Assembly (NCBI GenBank): GCA_022376925.1
Contig: JAIOJX010000027.1
Coordinates: 21,903,471 to 21,967,470, forward strand
Origin: Tragulus kanchil
Taxonomy: Eukaryota; Chordata; Mammalia; Artiodactyla; Tragulidae
DNA length: 64,000 bases
Reading direction: 5' to 3'
The position numbers and the translations under genes were made by a program. Positions 31,561-46,511 of this stretch are shown piece after piece; within the stretch, counting starts at the first letter, position 1, and the number at the start of each line of letters is the position of its first letter. The notes under the pieces were generated by a model. It made no database searches and had not been told where the DNA came from. It worked only from the letters and a program-made list of their open reading frames with translations.

Positions 31561-33600
31561 GGCTCAAAGAAATCAGCTGTCTTTCCTTCTGAATGCTGTG
31601 CAAAACACCCCAAAACAGTTAAGGGATCCTCCCCAGCCCCCTGTGTACAAGCCAGGACCCCTGCCTTCACACGCTGCTCACTCCGCTCCCCATCTCCCTC
31701 CAAGGTAGCTGATCCCATACCCCCTGGTCACAGCCGGAAAGGCTTTCGACTCCACTGTCAAGGTCAGAGCTCCCAAAATAACTCAGACCTAGTCCCGGCT
31801 CAGCCCATGAAGTAGCTATTCAGCCAGTTGGGAAAATTCCAGCATTAGGTCTCGACCTCCGTTCTCCAAGATTGAGGAATGGCAGGACAGAGGGGTCTCC
31901 TCCCCACCCCCGACTCCAGAGAAGATGAGCAGAGACTTCCCCCCACACGCCTTCCTGCTCCCCCACCTACAGGGACCCAGGGATGACAATTTGCAAGCCG
32001 TTTGTCCCACCGGGGAGGTTTCTGCGGAAAGAATTTCAGACTGAATGCCTCTCCGCTTCAGTATAAATTTCAGCCCTCACTAATTCATGCGAGGCATTTA
32101 TAAATATAAGATGTCATTAGGAACTTCCAAATAAATGTGCCCAAGAATAAAGCACCGGAACACGAGTCATTTTAGAACAGGCCTTTTGCAAATGACAGAG
32201 ACCTGCCTTCGTCAGACCCTGATGGACTCCCTTGGGTGGGAATCCCTGGCTGCGATATTAACAGCTCTCTTTCCGGCCCCGCGGCCCCGCCCACGTGTGT
32301 ACCCATGCGTGGAACACGCACAGCAAGGGAGGGGATGGTAGCGTGGGGTGGCAAGGGGCGAATGTGGCCAGAGTCTAGACACATGGAATATGGTCATTCT
32401 CGGGGCCACCGAGCACACACGGGGACCTGTTAGGACTCACCTGGAAACCAGATGAGGACACAAGGGTCAGAGGAAGAGGCTGAGACAGAGCTGGCGCCAG
32501 GGAGTGTGGAAGGAGCGGACAGGGGGGGGGCCAAAAGGGGGTTTGGAGGACGGCCACAGCCGGGCAGCCCCACCCCCGGGCCACTCCTTCCGGAGTCTCA
32601 GGTGGCTCTTGACCCTGGTCATCGACAGACGCTTAAAGGGCTCAAAGAAATCAGCTGTCTTTCCTTCTGAATGCTGTGCAAAACACCCCAAAACAGTTAA
32701 GGGATCCTCCCCAGCCCCCTGTGTACAAGCCAGGACCCCTGCCTTCACACGCTGCTCACTCCGCTCCCCATCTCCCTCCAAGGTAGCTGATCCCATACCC
32801 CCTGGTCACAGCCGGAAAGGCTTTCGACTCCACTGTCAAGGTCAGAGCTCCCAAAATAACTCAGACCTAGTCCCGGCTCAGCCCATGAAGTAGCTATTCA
32901 GCCAGTTGGGAAAATTCCAGCATTAGGTCTCGACCTCCGTTCTCCAAGATTGAGGAATGGCAGGACAGAGGGGTCTCCTCCCCACCCCCGACTCCAGAGA
33001 AGATGAGCAGAGACTTCCCCCCACACGCCCTCCTGCTCCCCCACCTACAGGGACCCAGGGATGACAGTTTGCAAGCCGTTTGTCCCACTGGGAGGTTTCA
33101 TGGAAAGAATTTCAGACTGAATGCCTCTCCGCTTCAGTATAAATTTCAGCCCTCACTAATTCATGCGAGGCATTTATAAATATAAGATGTCATTAGGAAC
33201 TTCCAAATAAATGTGCCCAAGAATAAAGCACCGGAACACGAGTCATTTTAGAACAGGCCTTTTGCAAATGACAGAGACCTGCCTTCGTCAGACCCTGATG
33301 GACTCCCTTGGGTGGGAATCCCTGGCTGCGATATTAACAGCTCTCTTTCCGGCCCCGCGGCCCCGCCCACGTGTGTACCCATGCGTGGAACACGCACAGC
33401 AAGGGAGGGGATGGTAGCGTGGGGTGGCAAGGGGCGAATGTGGCCAGAGTCTAGACACATGGAATATGGTCATTCTCGGGGCCACCGAGCACACACGGGG
33501 ACCTGTTAGGACTCACCTGGAAACCAGATGAGGACACGAGGGTCAGAGGAAGAGGCTGAGACAGAGCTGGCGCCAGGGAGTGTGGAAGGAGCAGACAGGG
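31467..33600. repeat. Tandem duplication 8 (unit 1078 bp) in RAB37 intron 1
   Basis: Copy 1 spans 31467-32544 and copy 2 spans 32545-33600. Copy 2 shows small losses near 33088-33103. It overlaps the end of duplication 7, so the CACAGCCGGGCAG segment occurs three times. Non-coding, with an AT-rich island at 32055-32170 and 33132-33246. Confidence 0.9.
32055..32195. promoter_or_regulatory. AT-rich candidate regulatory element in RAB37 intron 1 (copied at 33132-33271)
   Basis: An island of low GC inside GC-rich intron, with homeodomain-type ATTAG/CTAATT cores, a MEF2-like TTTATAAATATAAG and CATTTATAAATA text. The form suggests a conserved non-coding element, but no alignment is available, so this is only a candidate. 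Confidence 0.3.
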
Positions 33601-33726
33601 GAGGCGGCGGCAGGCTTTCCAGAAGCAGGTGCGCCCTTGGGCCTGGCAGCATCCTTCCCTGGCTTTCCCTGGAAGCCCAGAGTCTCAGCTCAGGTCCCCA
33701 TTAACTGCCTCTGCCCCATCTCCTAG

Positions 33727-33837
33727 GTGATGCTTCTGGGAGACTCGGGCGTCGGCAAAACCTGTTTCCTCATCCGGTTCAGAGACGGGGCCTTCCTGTC
33801 CGGGACCTTCATAGCCACCGTCGGCATAGACTTCAGG
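33727..33837 (+). CDS. RAB37: RAB37 exon 2B (P-loop/switch I, long isoform)
   Basis: 111 bases after a CTAG acceptor, ending at GTGAGG. Residues 31-67 run from [18 protein letters not shown] to IATVGIDFR. The P-loop GDSGVGKT is at residues 35-42 and binds the nucleotide phosphates and magnesium; Thr61 is the switch I threonine. It is mutually exclusive with exon 2A (20519), as both fill the same 37-residue slot in the same phase. Confidence 0.93.
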
Positions 33838-34782
33838 GTGAGGCGGCTGCAGGCTCCTCCTCCCAGCCGCCGGCCGGGGGCTGCGGCTCAGGCACGGGGG
33901 GCCGCCCTCTCCTCCCGGCACGGGCCTTCAGGACTGCAGGGGCTCCCCTAGGGACCCTAGAGGAGTCTGGGCTTTCGGGGCTCCTTGCCCGGCTACAGGA
34001 CGAACAACGAGAGACTGAGTTTTAAAATCCTGCCCCCGAGCAGGACAGACATATCCCACGGTGCGCGCTGGCCCCTCTGACAAGACCTGAGGTCGGTCGG
34101 TCTGTCTGAAGCTCAGGGGAGCACAGCTGTGAGGAACCAGGCTGGTCCCGTGGGGAGAAAGCAGTTAGCCAGCATCCCCGCCTCTCACTGGGATGAAGCC
34201 ATCTTTATTGACGGGCACTGGGGTGGTCAAACACTCTGAGCTCTGCACAATCACAGGGGCCCGAAGAGTGTGGCTCTAACCTGGCCCCTGGGCTCTCGGA
34301 GGCCGGGCGCCTCCTCCCAGGGGGAGGGGAAGCTCCACCTAAACCAGTGGGCAGACTGGGGAGAGACAGCCCGGCAGACCCAGCCTCCGAGGTCCCCGAG
34401 TCGCTGGTGGGCATCTCATCCCTAAGAGCTGAGACTGAGCCCTGCAAGAGGCAGACAGAGCCGGGGAAGAGGCGGGACCCCAGGGCTCAGCCTGTGTGCC
34501 CTGCTGAGCCCTGGAGGGGAAGGAACGGGCGTGTGTTCAGGCTCCCTGGCCTCGGCATGTTGGGGGAAGGACAGATGGACTCCAGAGAAGAGCGGACTCT
34601 GACGTCGGGCTTCCTGGGAGCACAGAGTCCTCCCGCCCTGAGGGGCCATCTGGCTGCAGCTATCTCCAGGGCTCATCAGACCCTCTGGAGCCCCGGGGAG
34701 CCACCGGAGAGGGGGCGTGCTGTTGTGCCAGGCCGCCCCGGCCCTCCGCGCCCACTTTGCCCTCTGCCCTTCTCTCTTTCAG
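33838..34782 (+). other. RAB37 intron 2, no further gene seen
   Basis: GC-rich. Open frames up to 205 codons overlap the next exon but lack family similarity. Confidence 0.6.
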
Positions 34783-34824
34783 AACAAGGTGGTGACCGTG
34801 GACGGTGTGAGGGTGAAGCTGCAG
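34783..34824 (+). CDS. RAB37: RAB37 exon 3
   Basis: A 42-base exon after TTTCAG, donor GTGAGT. Encodes NKVVTVDGVRVKLQ (residues 68-81), the beta2-beta3 hairpin between the switches. It is identical in sense to the human exon and common to both isoforms. Confidence 0.93.
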
Positions 34825-35260
34825 GTGAGTCCAGGGCTGGGGGGCTGGGGTGGCGGGGGTACCAAGACTGGCGAGGGGGTGGCCTGCCCAGGCTCTTCAC
34901 CCAGCCACAGCCTGGGGCAATTTCCTGTGGGGCCCAGGAGAGGAAGCGGCTTTTGTTTGTTTGATGTCTGAAGAGAAAGCCACTCCAAGTGCCCTCAGAC
35001 AAGCTGAGGCTTGCTCCAGATCCTCCCCAGCGACCCGGGCCTCATCTGCTCTCGGAGGCTGGACACCCCTAATCCCTGGGCTGCACCACCCAGGCCACCA
35101 GCACCGAATGCGCTTGAAACTCCTTAACTCCCCCGGTCTGGGACATCCCCAGAGGCTCACAAACCCGTGAGAAACCAAAGAAAGAAACATCTCACCTCCC
35201 CAGCCCTCCTCCCACAGGCACAGCCCTGTCCCCCTCTGACCTTTGTCCCCCGCTCCCTAG

Positions 35261-35327
35261 ATCTGGGACACAGCGGGGCAGGAGCGGTTCCGCAGCGTCA
35301 CCCACGCGTACTACCGAGACGCCCAGG
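35261..35327 (+). CDS. RAB37: RAB37 exon 4 (switch II)
   Basis: Follows CCCTAG and ends at GTGAGT in phase 1. Encodes IWDTAGQERFRSVTHAYYRD and AQ (residues 82-103). WDTAGQE at 83-89 is the G3 motif, with Gln88 the catalytic glutamine. Confidence 0.95.
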
Positions 35328-35423
35328 GTGAGTCCCTCGGGCCCTCCCGCACCCCCAGCCCCCTGGGAACACTCACCCTTCTGCCCCGCGTCCCCGCCGT
35401 GACCTCTCTCTCTCCCGCCCCAG

Positions 35424-35476
35424 CCTTGCTCCTGCTGTATGACATCACCAGCAGATCTTCCTTCGACAACATCCGG
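35424..35476 (+). CDS. RAB37: RAB37 exon 5
   Basis: Follows CCCCAG and ends at GTAGGT. Encodes ALLLLYDITSRSSFDNIR (residues 104-121), the Rab-family beta4 strand and YDI(T/S)...SF motif. Confidence 0.93.
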
Positions 35477-36375
35477 GTAGGTCCTCCCTACCCGCCACTC
35501 GCCACTCGGGAGCCGGCGGGGAAGGGCCAGTGCAGGGTGGGTGGAGCCTGGAATACCGCTGCCTCGTTACAAACATCCGAGCAGTGACTCAGAAGTAATA
35601 AGATTCTTCGAGGGTAGCTGATTGGCATGTGGGCATCAAGGCCAAACAGGCTGGGTGTCCGGTGCTGATCCTTGCCTGTGATTCACAAGTGCACCTCACG
35701 ACCAAGTGTTCAGAAAGTCCCCCGCTCCACCCTGGACAGGAGGTCAAGGGGAGAGCCCAGGCCGAGTCTACCAGAGATCCAGCCCAAGTTTCTAGAAAGC
35801 GACTCAGGCAGACACAATGAGTGGCCCCCATCCTCACCATCAGGCGATTCAGCAGGCCGGACGATAGTTCCTGAAATACGAGCACTGACTCTGTGCTCAG
35901 CGTGGTGAAGGTTTCACAGGCTCCCTGACCTCTGGAGAGGCTGGCCAGCAAACTGGGGAAACCAGACACAGAGCTATAAAACAGCTTATAAGCGCGATGG
36001 GACAGAGAGCGGTCCTATTGTCACCTCCAACACCATGCTCAGGGCAGACATCGCTCATCAATCACAGTAGTTTTGATCACTGAGCCCTCACCTGGCCTTC
36101 GAAGGCTCAGCAGGGCACTCGAGACTGCGGGTGACGAGGACTGATTAGGAGGTAAAGCCTCCGTCTCCACTGCCTTCCACAGAGAGCCGAGAGTTAGACA
36201 GCAAGGGCTTTAGGGCTGCTCGGGACTGGAGAGGCCCGAACAGAGATGCCGATGAGAGCATGCACAGGGCACCGTTCAGGGGCAGGGAGTAGCCCGGGAG
36301 CATCCAGAGGGCAGAAGAAGGGAAGGCTGGAGGGAGGAGGGGAAAGGCTGGGGCTTAGCACTCCCTCTCCGCCAG
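35477..36375 (+). other. RAB37 intron 5, no further gene seen
   Basis: Unique sequence without recognisable repeats or exons. Confidence 0.6.
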
Positions 36376-36441
36376 GCCTGGCTCACTGAGATCCATGAGT
36401 ACGCCCAGAGGGACGTGGTGATCATGCTCCTTGGCAACAAG
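36376..36441 (+). CDS. RAB37: RAB37 exon 6
   Basis: Follows CGCCAG and ends at GTGAGT. Encodes AWLTEIHEYAQRDVVIMLLG and NK (residues 122-143). The NKxD guanine-binding motif is split between this exon (NK) and exon 7 (AD). Confidence 0.95.
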
Positions 36442-37000
36442 GTGAGTGGCTGCAGGCTCACCCCACCCTTCTCCCGCAGCCGCAAGAGAAATCACAGGAC
36501 ATCCGTTCAGCAAAGGCCTCTTTCCAGCGTCCAGTTCAGGAGTTCAGACTATCCTCAGGCTTCGGCCCACCTGCTCTGTCCTCCTGAAGCTTTGGCAATG
36601 GCCCTCTGCCGGGAAAGGTCAAAGCTGCTTGCTGAGAGGCCCAGGGATGCCCAGTTGCTCAGCCCCTGTTAGGTCCTAGGGACTAGGTACATGGATGAAG
36701 AGCTGAGGTGGGAGAGGGTTAACCGAAGCTACCATCGTCCCTTCCAGGCTGGGCACCACCCCCTTTCCAAGCAGAGGTGCCCACCTCCCTGAGTTAGGGT
36801 GAGATCCGCCTGTGGGGAGCCGAGTCAGAACGGAAGAGGGTCCCGGCCCCAGGCGGTCATACGTCCCGCAGTCCTGCTGGCCACCCGAGGAGGGCGGGCA
36901 TTCCTGCTCCCAGGGTAGAAAGACGGGCCAGCCGGGCCAGGAGCGGGGCCCGCTGGGGTCAAGGCTTCCTTCCCCAGAGTGACTCACCTGGGCTCGGCAG

Positions 37001-37057
37001 GCGGACGTGAGCAGTGAGAGGGTGGTCCGTTCCGAGGACGGAGAGATGCTGGCCAGG
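37001..37057 (+). CDS. RAB37: RAB37 exon 7
   Basis: Follows GGCAG and ends at GTGAGT. Encodes ADVSSERVVRSEDGEMLAR (residues 144-162). Asp145 completes the NKxD guanine-specificity motif. A second copy is at 38085-38141. Confidence 0.93.
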
Positions 37058-37142
37058 GTGAGTGGCTGCCCAGGAGGCTGGCGGGAGGCCGGGAGGGATG
37101 GGGCAGCCCAAGGCCCGTCCCTGAGCACGCTCTCCCGGGCAG

Positions 37143-37219
37143 GAGTACGGAGTTCCCTTCATGGAGACCAGCGCCAAGACGGGCATGAATGTGGAGTTAG
37201 CCTTCCTGGCTGTGGCCAA
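37143..37219 (+). CDS. RAB37: RAB37 exon 8
   Basis: 77 bases in phase 2, donor GTGAGT. Encodes EYGVPFMETSAKTGMNVELA onward (residues 163-187). ETSAK (170-174) is the G5 motif. A second copy is at 38227-38303. Confidence 0.93.
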
Positions 37220-37416
37220 GTGAGTGCTGAGCCGGGAAGGGAGCGTGCGGGACGGGGCGGCGCCATCCGGGATTCAGGATGGCCTGGCCCCTGGCTCTGT
37301 CCCAGGCCCCGGGCCCATCGACAGTCTGCATTCGGAGGCCCCTCTGCCCCAGCCCCTGGGAGTGGGAGAAGGCTCAGCTCCTCACTGCTCACCTGGCCCA
37401 CTTCTTCCTTTTCGAG

Positions 37417-37522
37417 GGAGCTGAAATACAGAGCCGGGCGGCAGCCCGGTGAACCCAGCTTCCAGATCCGAGACTACGTGGAGTCCCAGAAGAGGCGGCC
37501 CAGCTGCTGCTCCTTCTTGTGA
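37417..37522 (+). CDS. RAB37: RAB37 exon 9 (C-terminus, prenylation motif)
   Basis: Follows TTCGAG and carries the last 35 residues, ending SCCSFL and TGA. Cys218-Cys219 are the expected double geranylgeranylation site that anchors the protein to granule membranes. In the duplicate (38503-38608) the last codon is TCG, giving CCSFS. Human ends CCSFM, so TTG (Leu) is the closer and more plausible reading. Confidence 0.93.
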
Positions 37523-38016
37523 ATCCCAGGAGGCGGAGGGGAAGCTCCAGAGGCCCACGGGATGCAGCTTTCTCCCTCCGACCTGGCTTCTTCTGAGCGG
37601 CTGAGCCAGTGGGCAGAGAGTTGGGGGACTGGCATTGCACAGCCCCCCTGTACTCCCGCCTCTACCCTAGCTCCTGAGCTTCCCTGCGCCCGCGGGGGAG
37701 GGTGAAATATTTATACTTCACAGTAATGATACATAATTTCATCAAAAGGACACTGGGGAAAAAAAAACCAGAAAGGGAGCTGCTGGTCCTTTTGCCTTCT
37801 AGTACTAGGACTTGGCGGCCTGGGCCTCCCTCCTGCCAGCCAGGAGGGTGGTAATGCTCCAGCTGGGCAGCAGGGGGCACTAGTGCATTTCTCCACGCCC
37901 ACCCTTCAGCGGGCCAGAGGCTCAGCAGACCCAGGCCTTCATTTCCTCCAGTTCCCCAGAGACCAATCTTCCTCAATCAAACAGAGCTTTTGTGCCAGCA
38001 GCCAGACCAAAGCCTC
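37523..38016 (+). other. RAB37 3' UTR and downstream flank
   Basis: No coding potential. There is no AATAAA within the first 500 bases, so the polyadenylation site is not placed. It is duplicated at 38609-39102. Confidence 0.5.
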
Positions 38017-38084
38017 AAAAAACAGAGCTCCTCGACCCCCAGGGGGCCTTTAGGGGAGGGTACGAGCTCACCTGGGCTCGGCAG

Positions 38085-38141
38085 GCGGACGTGAGCAGTG
38101 AGAGGGTGGTCCGTTCCGAGGACGGAGAGATGCTGGCCAGG
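38085..38141 (+). CDS. RAB37: Second copy of RAB37 exon 7 (duplication 9)
   Basis: Identical to 37001-37057 with intact splice sites. Lies after the RAB37 stop codon of copy 1. Probably a false duplicate. Confidence 0.8.
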
Positions 38142-38226
38142 GTGAGTGGCTGCCCAGGAGGCTGGCGGGAGGCCGGGAGGGATGGGGCAGCCCAAGGCCC
38201 GTCCCTGAGCACGCTCTCCCGGGCAG

Positions 38227-38303
38227 GAGTACGGAGTTCCCTTCATGGAGACCAGCGCCAAGACGGGCATGAATGTGGAGTTAGCCTTCCTGGCTGTGGC
38301 CAA
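38227..38303 (+). CDS. RAB37: Second copy of RAB37 exon 8 (duplication 9)
   Basis: Identical to 37143-37219 with intact splice sites. Probably a false duplicate. Confidence 0.8.
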
Positions 38304-38502
38304 GTGAGTGCTGAGCCGGGAAGGGAGCGTGCGGGACGGGGCGGCGCCATCCGGGATTCAGGATGGCCTGGCCCCTGGCCCCGTCCCAGGCCCCGGGCCC
38401 ATCGACAGTCTGCATTCGGAGGCCCCTCTGCCCCAGCCCCTGGGAGTGGGAGAAGGCTCAGCTCAGAAGGCTGCTCACCCGGCCCACTTCTTCCTCTTCG
38501 AG

Positions 38503-38608
38503 GGAGCTGAAATACAGAGCCGGGCGGCAGCCCGGCGAACCCAGCTTCCAGATCCGAGACTACGTGGAGTCCCAGAAGAGGCGGCCCAGCTGCTGCTCCT
38601 TCTCGTGA
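38503..38608 (+). CDS. RAB37: Second copy of RAB37 exon 9, last residue differs
   Basis: Matches 37417-37522 except for a silent GGT/GGC change and TTG to TCG at the last codon. Its acceptor region has a more typical CTCTTCGAG. Which copy is correct needs read evidence. Confidence 0.8.
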
Positions 38609-39102
38609 ATCCCAGGAGGCGGAGGGGAAGCTCCAGAGGCCCACGGGATGCAGCTTTCTCCCTCCGACCTGGCTTCTTCTGAGCGGCTGAGCCAGTGGGC
38701 AGAGAGTTGGGCGACTGGCATTGCACAGCCCCCCTGTACTCCCGCCTCTACCCTAGCTCCTGAGCTTCCCTGCGCCCGCGGGGGAGGGTGAAATATTTAT
38801 ACTTCACAGTAATGATACATAATTTCATCAAAAGGACACTGGGGAAAAAAAAACCAGAAAGGGAGCTGCTGGTCCTTTTGCCTTCTAGTACTAGGACTTG
38901 GCGGCCTGGGCCTCCCTCCTGCCAGCCAGGAGGGTGGTAATGCTCCAGCTGGGCAGCAGGGGGCACTAGTGCATTTCTCCACGCCCACCCTTCAGCGGGC
39001 CAGAGGCTCAGCAGACCCAGGCCTTCATTTCCTCCAGTTCCCCAGAGACCAATCTTCCTCAATCAAACAGAGCTTTTGTGCCAGGAGCCAGACCAAAGCC
39101 TC

Positions 39103-39616
39103 GGGAAGATAAGAAATGTGGAGATGGGCCAGGGACCTAGCTCCCTGTGGGAAAGGGGTAGTAGAGATTAGCTCTGTCTGTTTGGCTACCTCTGGCCTTA
39201 CCAGCCCCTCTCTGCGAGGTATGCCCCTTTTCCTCCAGCCCAGGGGCACATCAAGGCACCTGGAGGTGCCTTCCTGTTCTTTGGACCTGAGGAGCCCCTC
39301 CTCCCGGAATCCCCAGCCTTATCTTTCTGTGTCCCCAGACACCTAAGGTAATAGGAAAAGGTTATTCTGATCCCAGCCCTTTGGGGCAGGCATGCAGCCC
39401 ATAGGCTATTTCTTCAAGCAGCTGTAGAGCTTCTCCTGGACAAAGAGCCAGATCAAATGAAAGCCCTGATCCTGGCGCAGGCCGGAGGCAGAAGTGAGCA
39501 AACCTCACCCCACTGTGTAAACCCCAAACCAAGTCCTGCCTCCCGCTTTACTTTCCACGTTCGTTCCTTTTCTTTCAGACAGACAGACCTTACAGCCTAG
39601 ACTGCTTTATCTCCCT
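39103..39616. other. RAB37-SLC9A3R1 intergenic sequence
   Basis: Unique sequence with no gene recognised. Confidence 0.5.
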
Positions 39617-41891
39617 TCTCACTGCGCCAGGTTAGGGAGGCCGAGGTCATCCATTTCTGGGTAAATCAGTGCATTGTATGCAAAACAGTCTAGCGGGTGA
39701 GATCTGGGTGTGGAGTGGGGCGGCAGGGTGTCGCTGTGCAGCCAAGGTCACAGGTTTCCCCAGACCCTGACCCCAGCCCTGAGAGCAGGTCAACAGATTG
39801 TGCTCCAGAGGCACCTTTACTGGGGCTCCCTACGCCCAGGGCGGGTGAGAAAGCGATGCACTGCACATTTCTAAGGCGGCTGCCTTTGCTTTCAAGGCAA
39901 AAATCTTGCTCTCTGAGCAGAGTCAGCAGCTCCAACTCATGCTCTCTAGGCGCAGCGGGGAGGAGCCTGACCTTGCTGGGCTCTTCGGGGGCCCAAGGCA
40001 GGTCACCAGCGATCCAGTCACGTGGGCTGCCTGGGCCTCTAGCGTTTGTGTTTTTCAGAATTAAATGGCAGTATTTTGGAAAGTACTCCCTGTCCACTGC
40101 TTCTTGGAGGTGCCCAAGGCGCGGGGGAGGGAGGAGCGGATCGTGTGGAAAGGATTGCTGTTGCCTGTCAAAATCATCCGGTCCTCATCCTTCAGTGCCC
40201 CCCAGCCCGGTCACCTCATCCTTAACCAACTACTCCCAGCCTCTGGGACCAGCCTCTCATCTGAAAGTGGGAGCTGAAAGAAGGCTTATCTCACGATCCA
40301 AATCATTTTCCTTTCTCTATTGAAGAATGCCCGGGCTGCTTTTCCTGTGGACTGTCCCCAGAGGTCGGTTACCTGACTCTGCTCTGCCCATCCCCACCCC
40401 ACCTCCCTGGTCAAAGGCTGACACCAGTACACCATTGCCCCTCGGTGGCCTGTCTTCCAATGGGCAGCCCCAGGAAACCTTGGGGGCTCTGCTGTCCCAG
40501 CGAGGATGAGCCTGCACCCCCTATTAGCAGGTCCTGGGACAGGACCAAGTGACCCCACAAACGGGAAAATGTCGTCATTCGAACTACTCTCTTGGGTCCG
40601 CGATGGACGTTGTTCTTATTCGTGAAACTGCTAGGACCTCGCAGCCCCAGCGCTGGATGGGGTCTCCTAGCAACAGTCGCCCCCCACCTCCACGCCTCAA
40701 CGGAGTTGCACACTTTGGCTGAAGGCTGTGAAAACGTTAGGCTCCTTGACCCGATCTCACTGCGCCAGGTTAGGGAGGCCGAGGTCATCCATTTCTGGGT
40801 AAATCAGTGCATTGTATGCAAAACAGTCTAGCGGGTGAGATCTGGGTGTGGAGTGGGGCGGCAGGGTGTTGCTGTGCAGCCAAGGTCACAGGTTTCCCCA
40901 GACCCTGACCCCAGCCCTGAGAGCAGGTCAACAGATTGTGCTCCAGAGGCACCTTTACTGGGGCTCCCTACGCCCAGGGCGGGTGAGAAAGCGATGCACT
41001 GCACATTTCTAAGGCGGCTGCCTTTGCTTTCAAGGCAAAAATCTTGCTCTCTGAGCAGAGTCAGCAGCTCCAACTCATGCTCTCTAGGCGCAGCGGGGAG
41101 GAGCCTGACCTTGCTGGGCTCTTCGGGGGCCCAAGGCAGGTCACCAGCGATCCAGTCACGTGGGCTGCCTGGGCCTCTAGCGTTTGTGTTTTTCAGAATT
41201 AAATGGCAGTATTTTGGAAAGTACTCCCTGTCCACTGCTTCTTGGAGGTGCCCAAGGCGCGGGGGAGGGAGGAGCGGATCGTGTGGAAAGGATTGCTGTT
41301 GCCTGTCAAAATCATCCGGTCCTCATCCTTCAGTGCCCCCCAGCCCAGTCACCTCATCCTTAACCAACTACTCCCAGCCTCTGGGACCAGCCTCTCATCT
41401 GAAAGTGGGAGCTGAAAGAAGGCTTATCTCACGATCCAAATCATTTTCCTTTCTCTATTGAAGAATGCCCGGGCTGCTTTTCCTGTGGACTGTCCCCAGA
41501 GGTCGGTTACCTGACTCTGCTCTGCCCCTCCCCACCCCACCTCCCTGGTCAAAGGCTGACACCAGTACACCATTGCCCCTCGGTGGCCTGTCTTCCAATG
41601 GGCAACCCCAGGAAACCTTGGGGGCTCTGCTGTCCCAGCGAGGATGAGCCTGCACCCCCTATTAGCAGGTCCTGGGACAGGACCAAGTGACCCCACAAAC
41701 GGGAAAATGTCGTCATTCGAACTACTCTCTTGGGTCCGCGATGGACGTTGTTCTTATTCGTGAAACTGCTAGGACCTCGCAGCCCCAGCGCTGGATGGGG
41801 TCTCCTAGCAACAGTCGCCCCCCACCTCCACGCCTCAACGGAGTTGCACACTTTGGCTGAAGGCTGTGAAAACGTTAGGCTCCTTGACCCG
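39617..41891. repeat. Tandem duplication 10 (unit 1138 bp), upstream of SLC9A3R1
   Basis: 39617-40754 and 40755-41891 match at a constant offset of 1138, with about four single-base differences (for example near 39730/40868 and 40390/41528). Non-coding. The 208-codon plus frame and 135-codon minus frame repeated in both copies are not recognisable proteins. Confidence 0.95.
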
Positions 41892-42039
41892 AGGGTTGGC
41901 GCTCAATCCTTGACGTAGGTGGGAGGAAATCAGAACAGATCCTGCGAACGACTCGGCCCGGTACCAGGAACTCGCCTTCCCCGCCCCCGGGCCTCCACTC
42001 CCACTTCTCAGTAACAAACACAGCTACTTCCTGAGCTCT

Positions 42040-46202
<4,163 letters not shown>

Positions 46203-46443
46203 AGGGCTTCCCTGGTGGTCCAGCGGGTAAAGAATCTGCCTTGCAGTGCAAGAGGCACCAGTTCGATCCCTGGCCCAGGAAGAACGTGTCGCAGAACGGC
46301 TGAACCACTGTGTCCAATTATGAGCCAGCGCTCTGGAGCACGTGCGCCCAGAGCAGTGCTCCGCAGTGAGAGGCCACTGCAATGGGAGGCCCACTCAGGC
46401 CAAAGAATAAAAGACGGATGAAAAATTAATATAAATAAAAAAG
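46203..46443 (+). mobile_element. tRNA-Glu SINE, distinctive subfamily, copy 6
   Basis: Forward copy in SLC9A3R1 intron 1: 'ccttgcagtgcaagaggcac', 'ccagttcgatccctggccc', 'tgtgtccaattatgagcc', 'gatggatg'-type tail with AATAAA repeats. Confidence 0.85.
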
Positions 46444-46511
46444 GCATGATGGGCGGGGAGCCCCAGAAAGCCAAGTCTGTGAGCACTGACCTGGGACCCT
46501 GGTCATTCATT

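Larger units (their letters stand above)
36983..39102. repeat. Tandem duplication 9 (unit about 1084-1086 bp) containing RAB37 exons 7-9
   Basis: Copy 1 (36983-38016) and copy 2 (38067-39102) flank a 50-base unmatched spacer (38017-38066). Differences include the intron-8 text near 37379-37412 versus 38463-38498 and one base in the last codon. Three coding exons and the 3' UTR are doubled. Confidence 0.92.

Noticed and set aside
32430..32475. Second CD300-like signal-exon end on the minus strand (LIWFPG followed by GTGAGT); also at 33510-33550
   Set aside because: The last bases resemble the 12793 exon (CTCATCTGGTTTCCAG then GTGAGT), but I found no in-frame ATG within a signal-peptide distance. 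It could be a decayed exon or chance, so it was not called.
39697..40323. 208-codon plus frame repeated at 40835-41461
   Set aside because: No family similarity, no splice context and AT/GC-mixed composition. The repetition comes from duplication 10.
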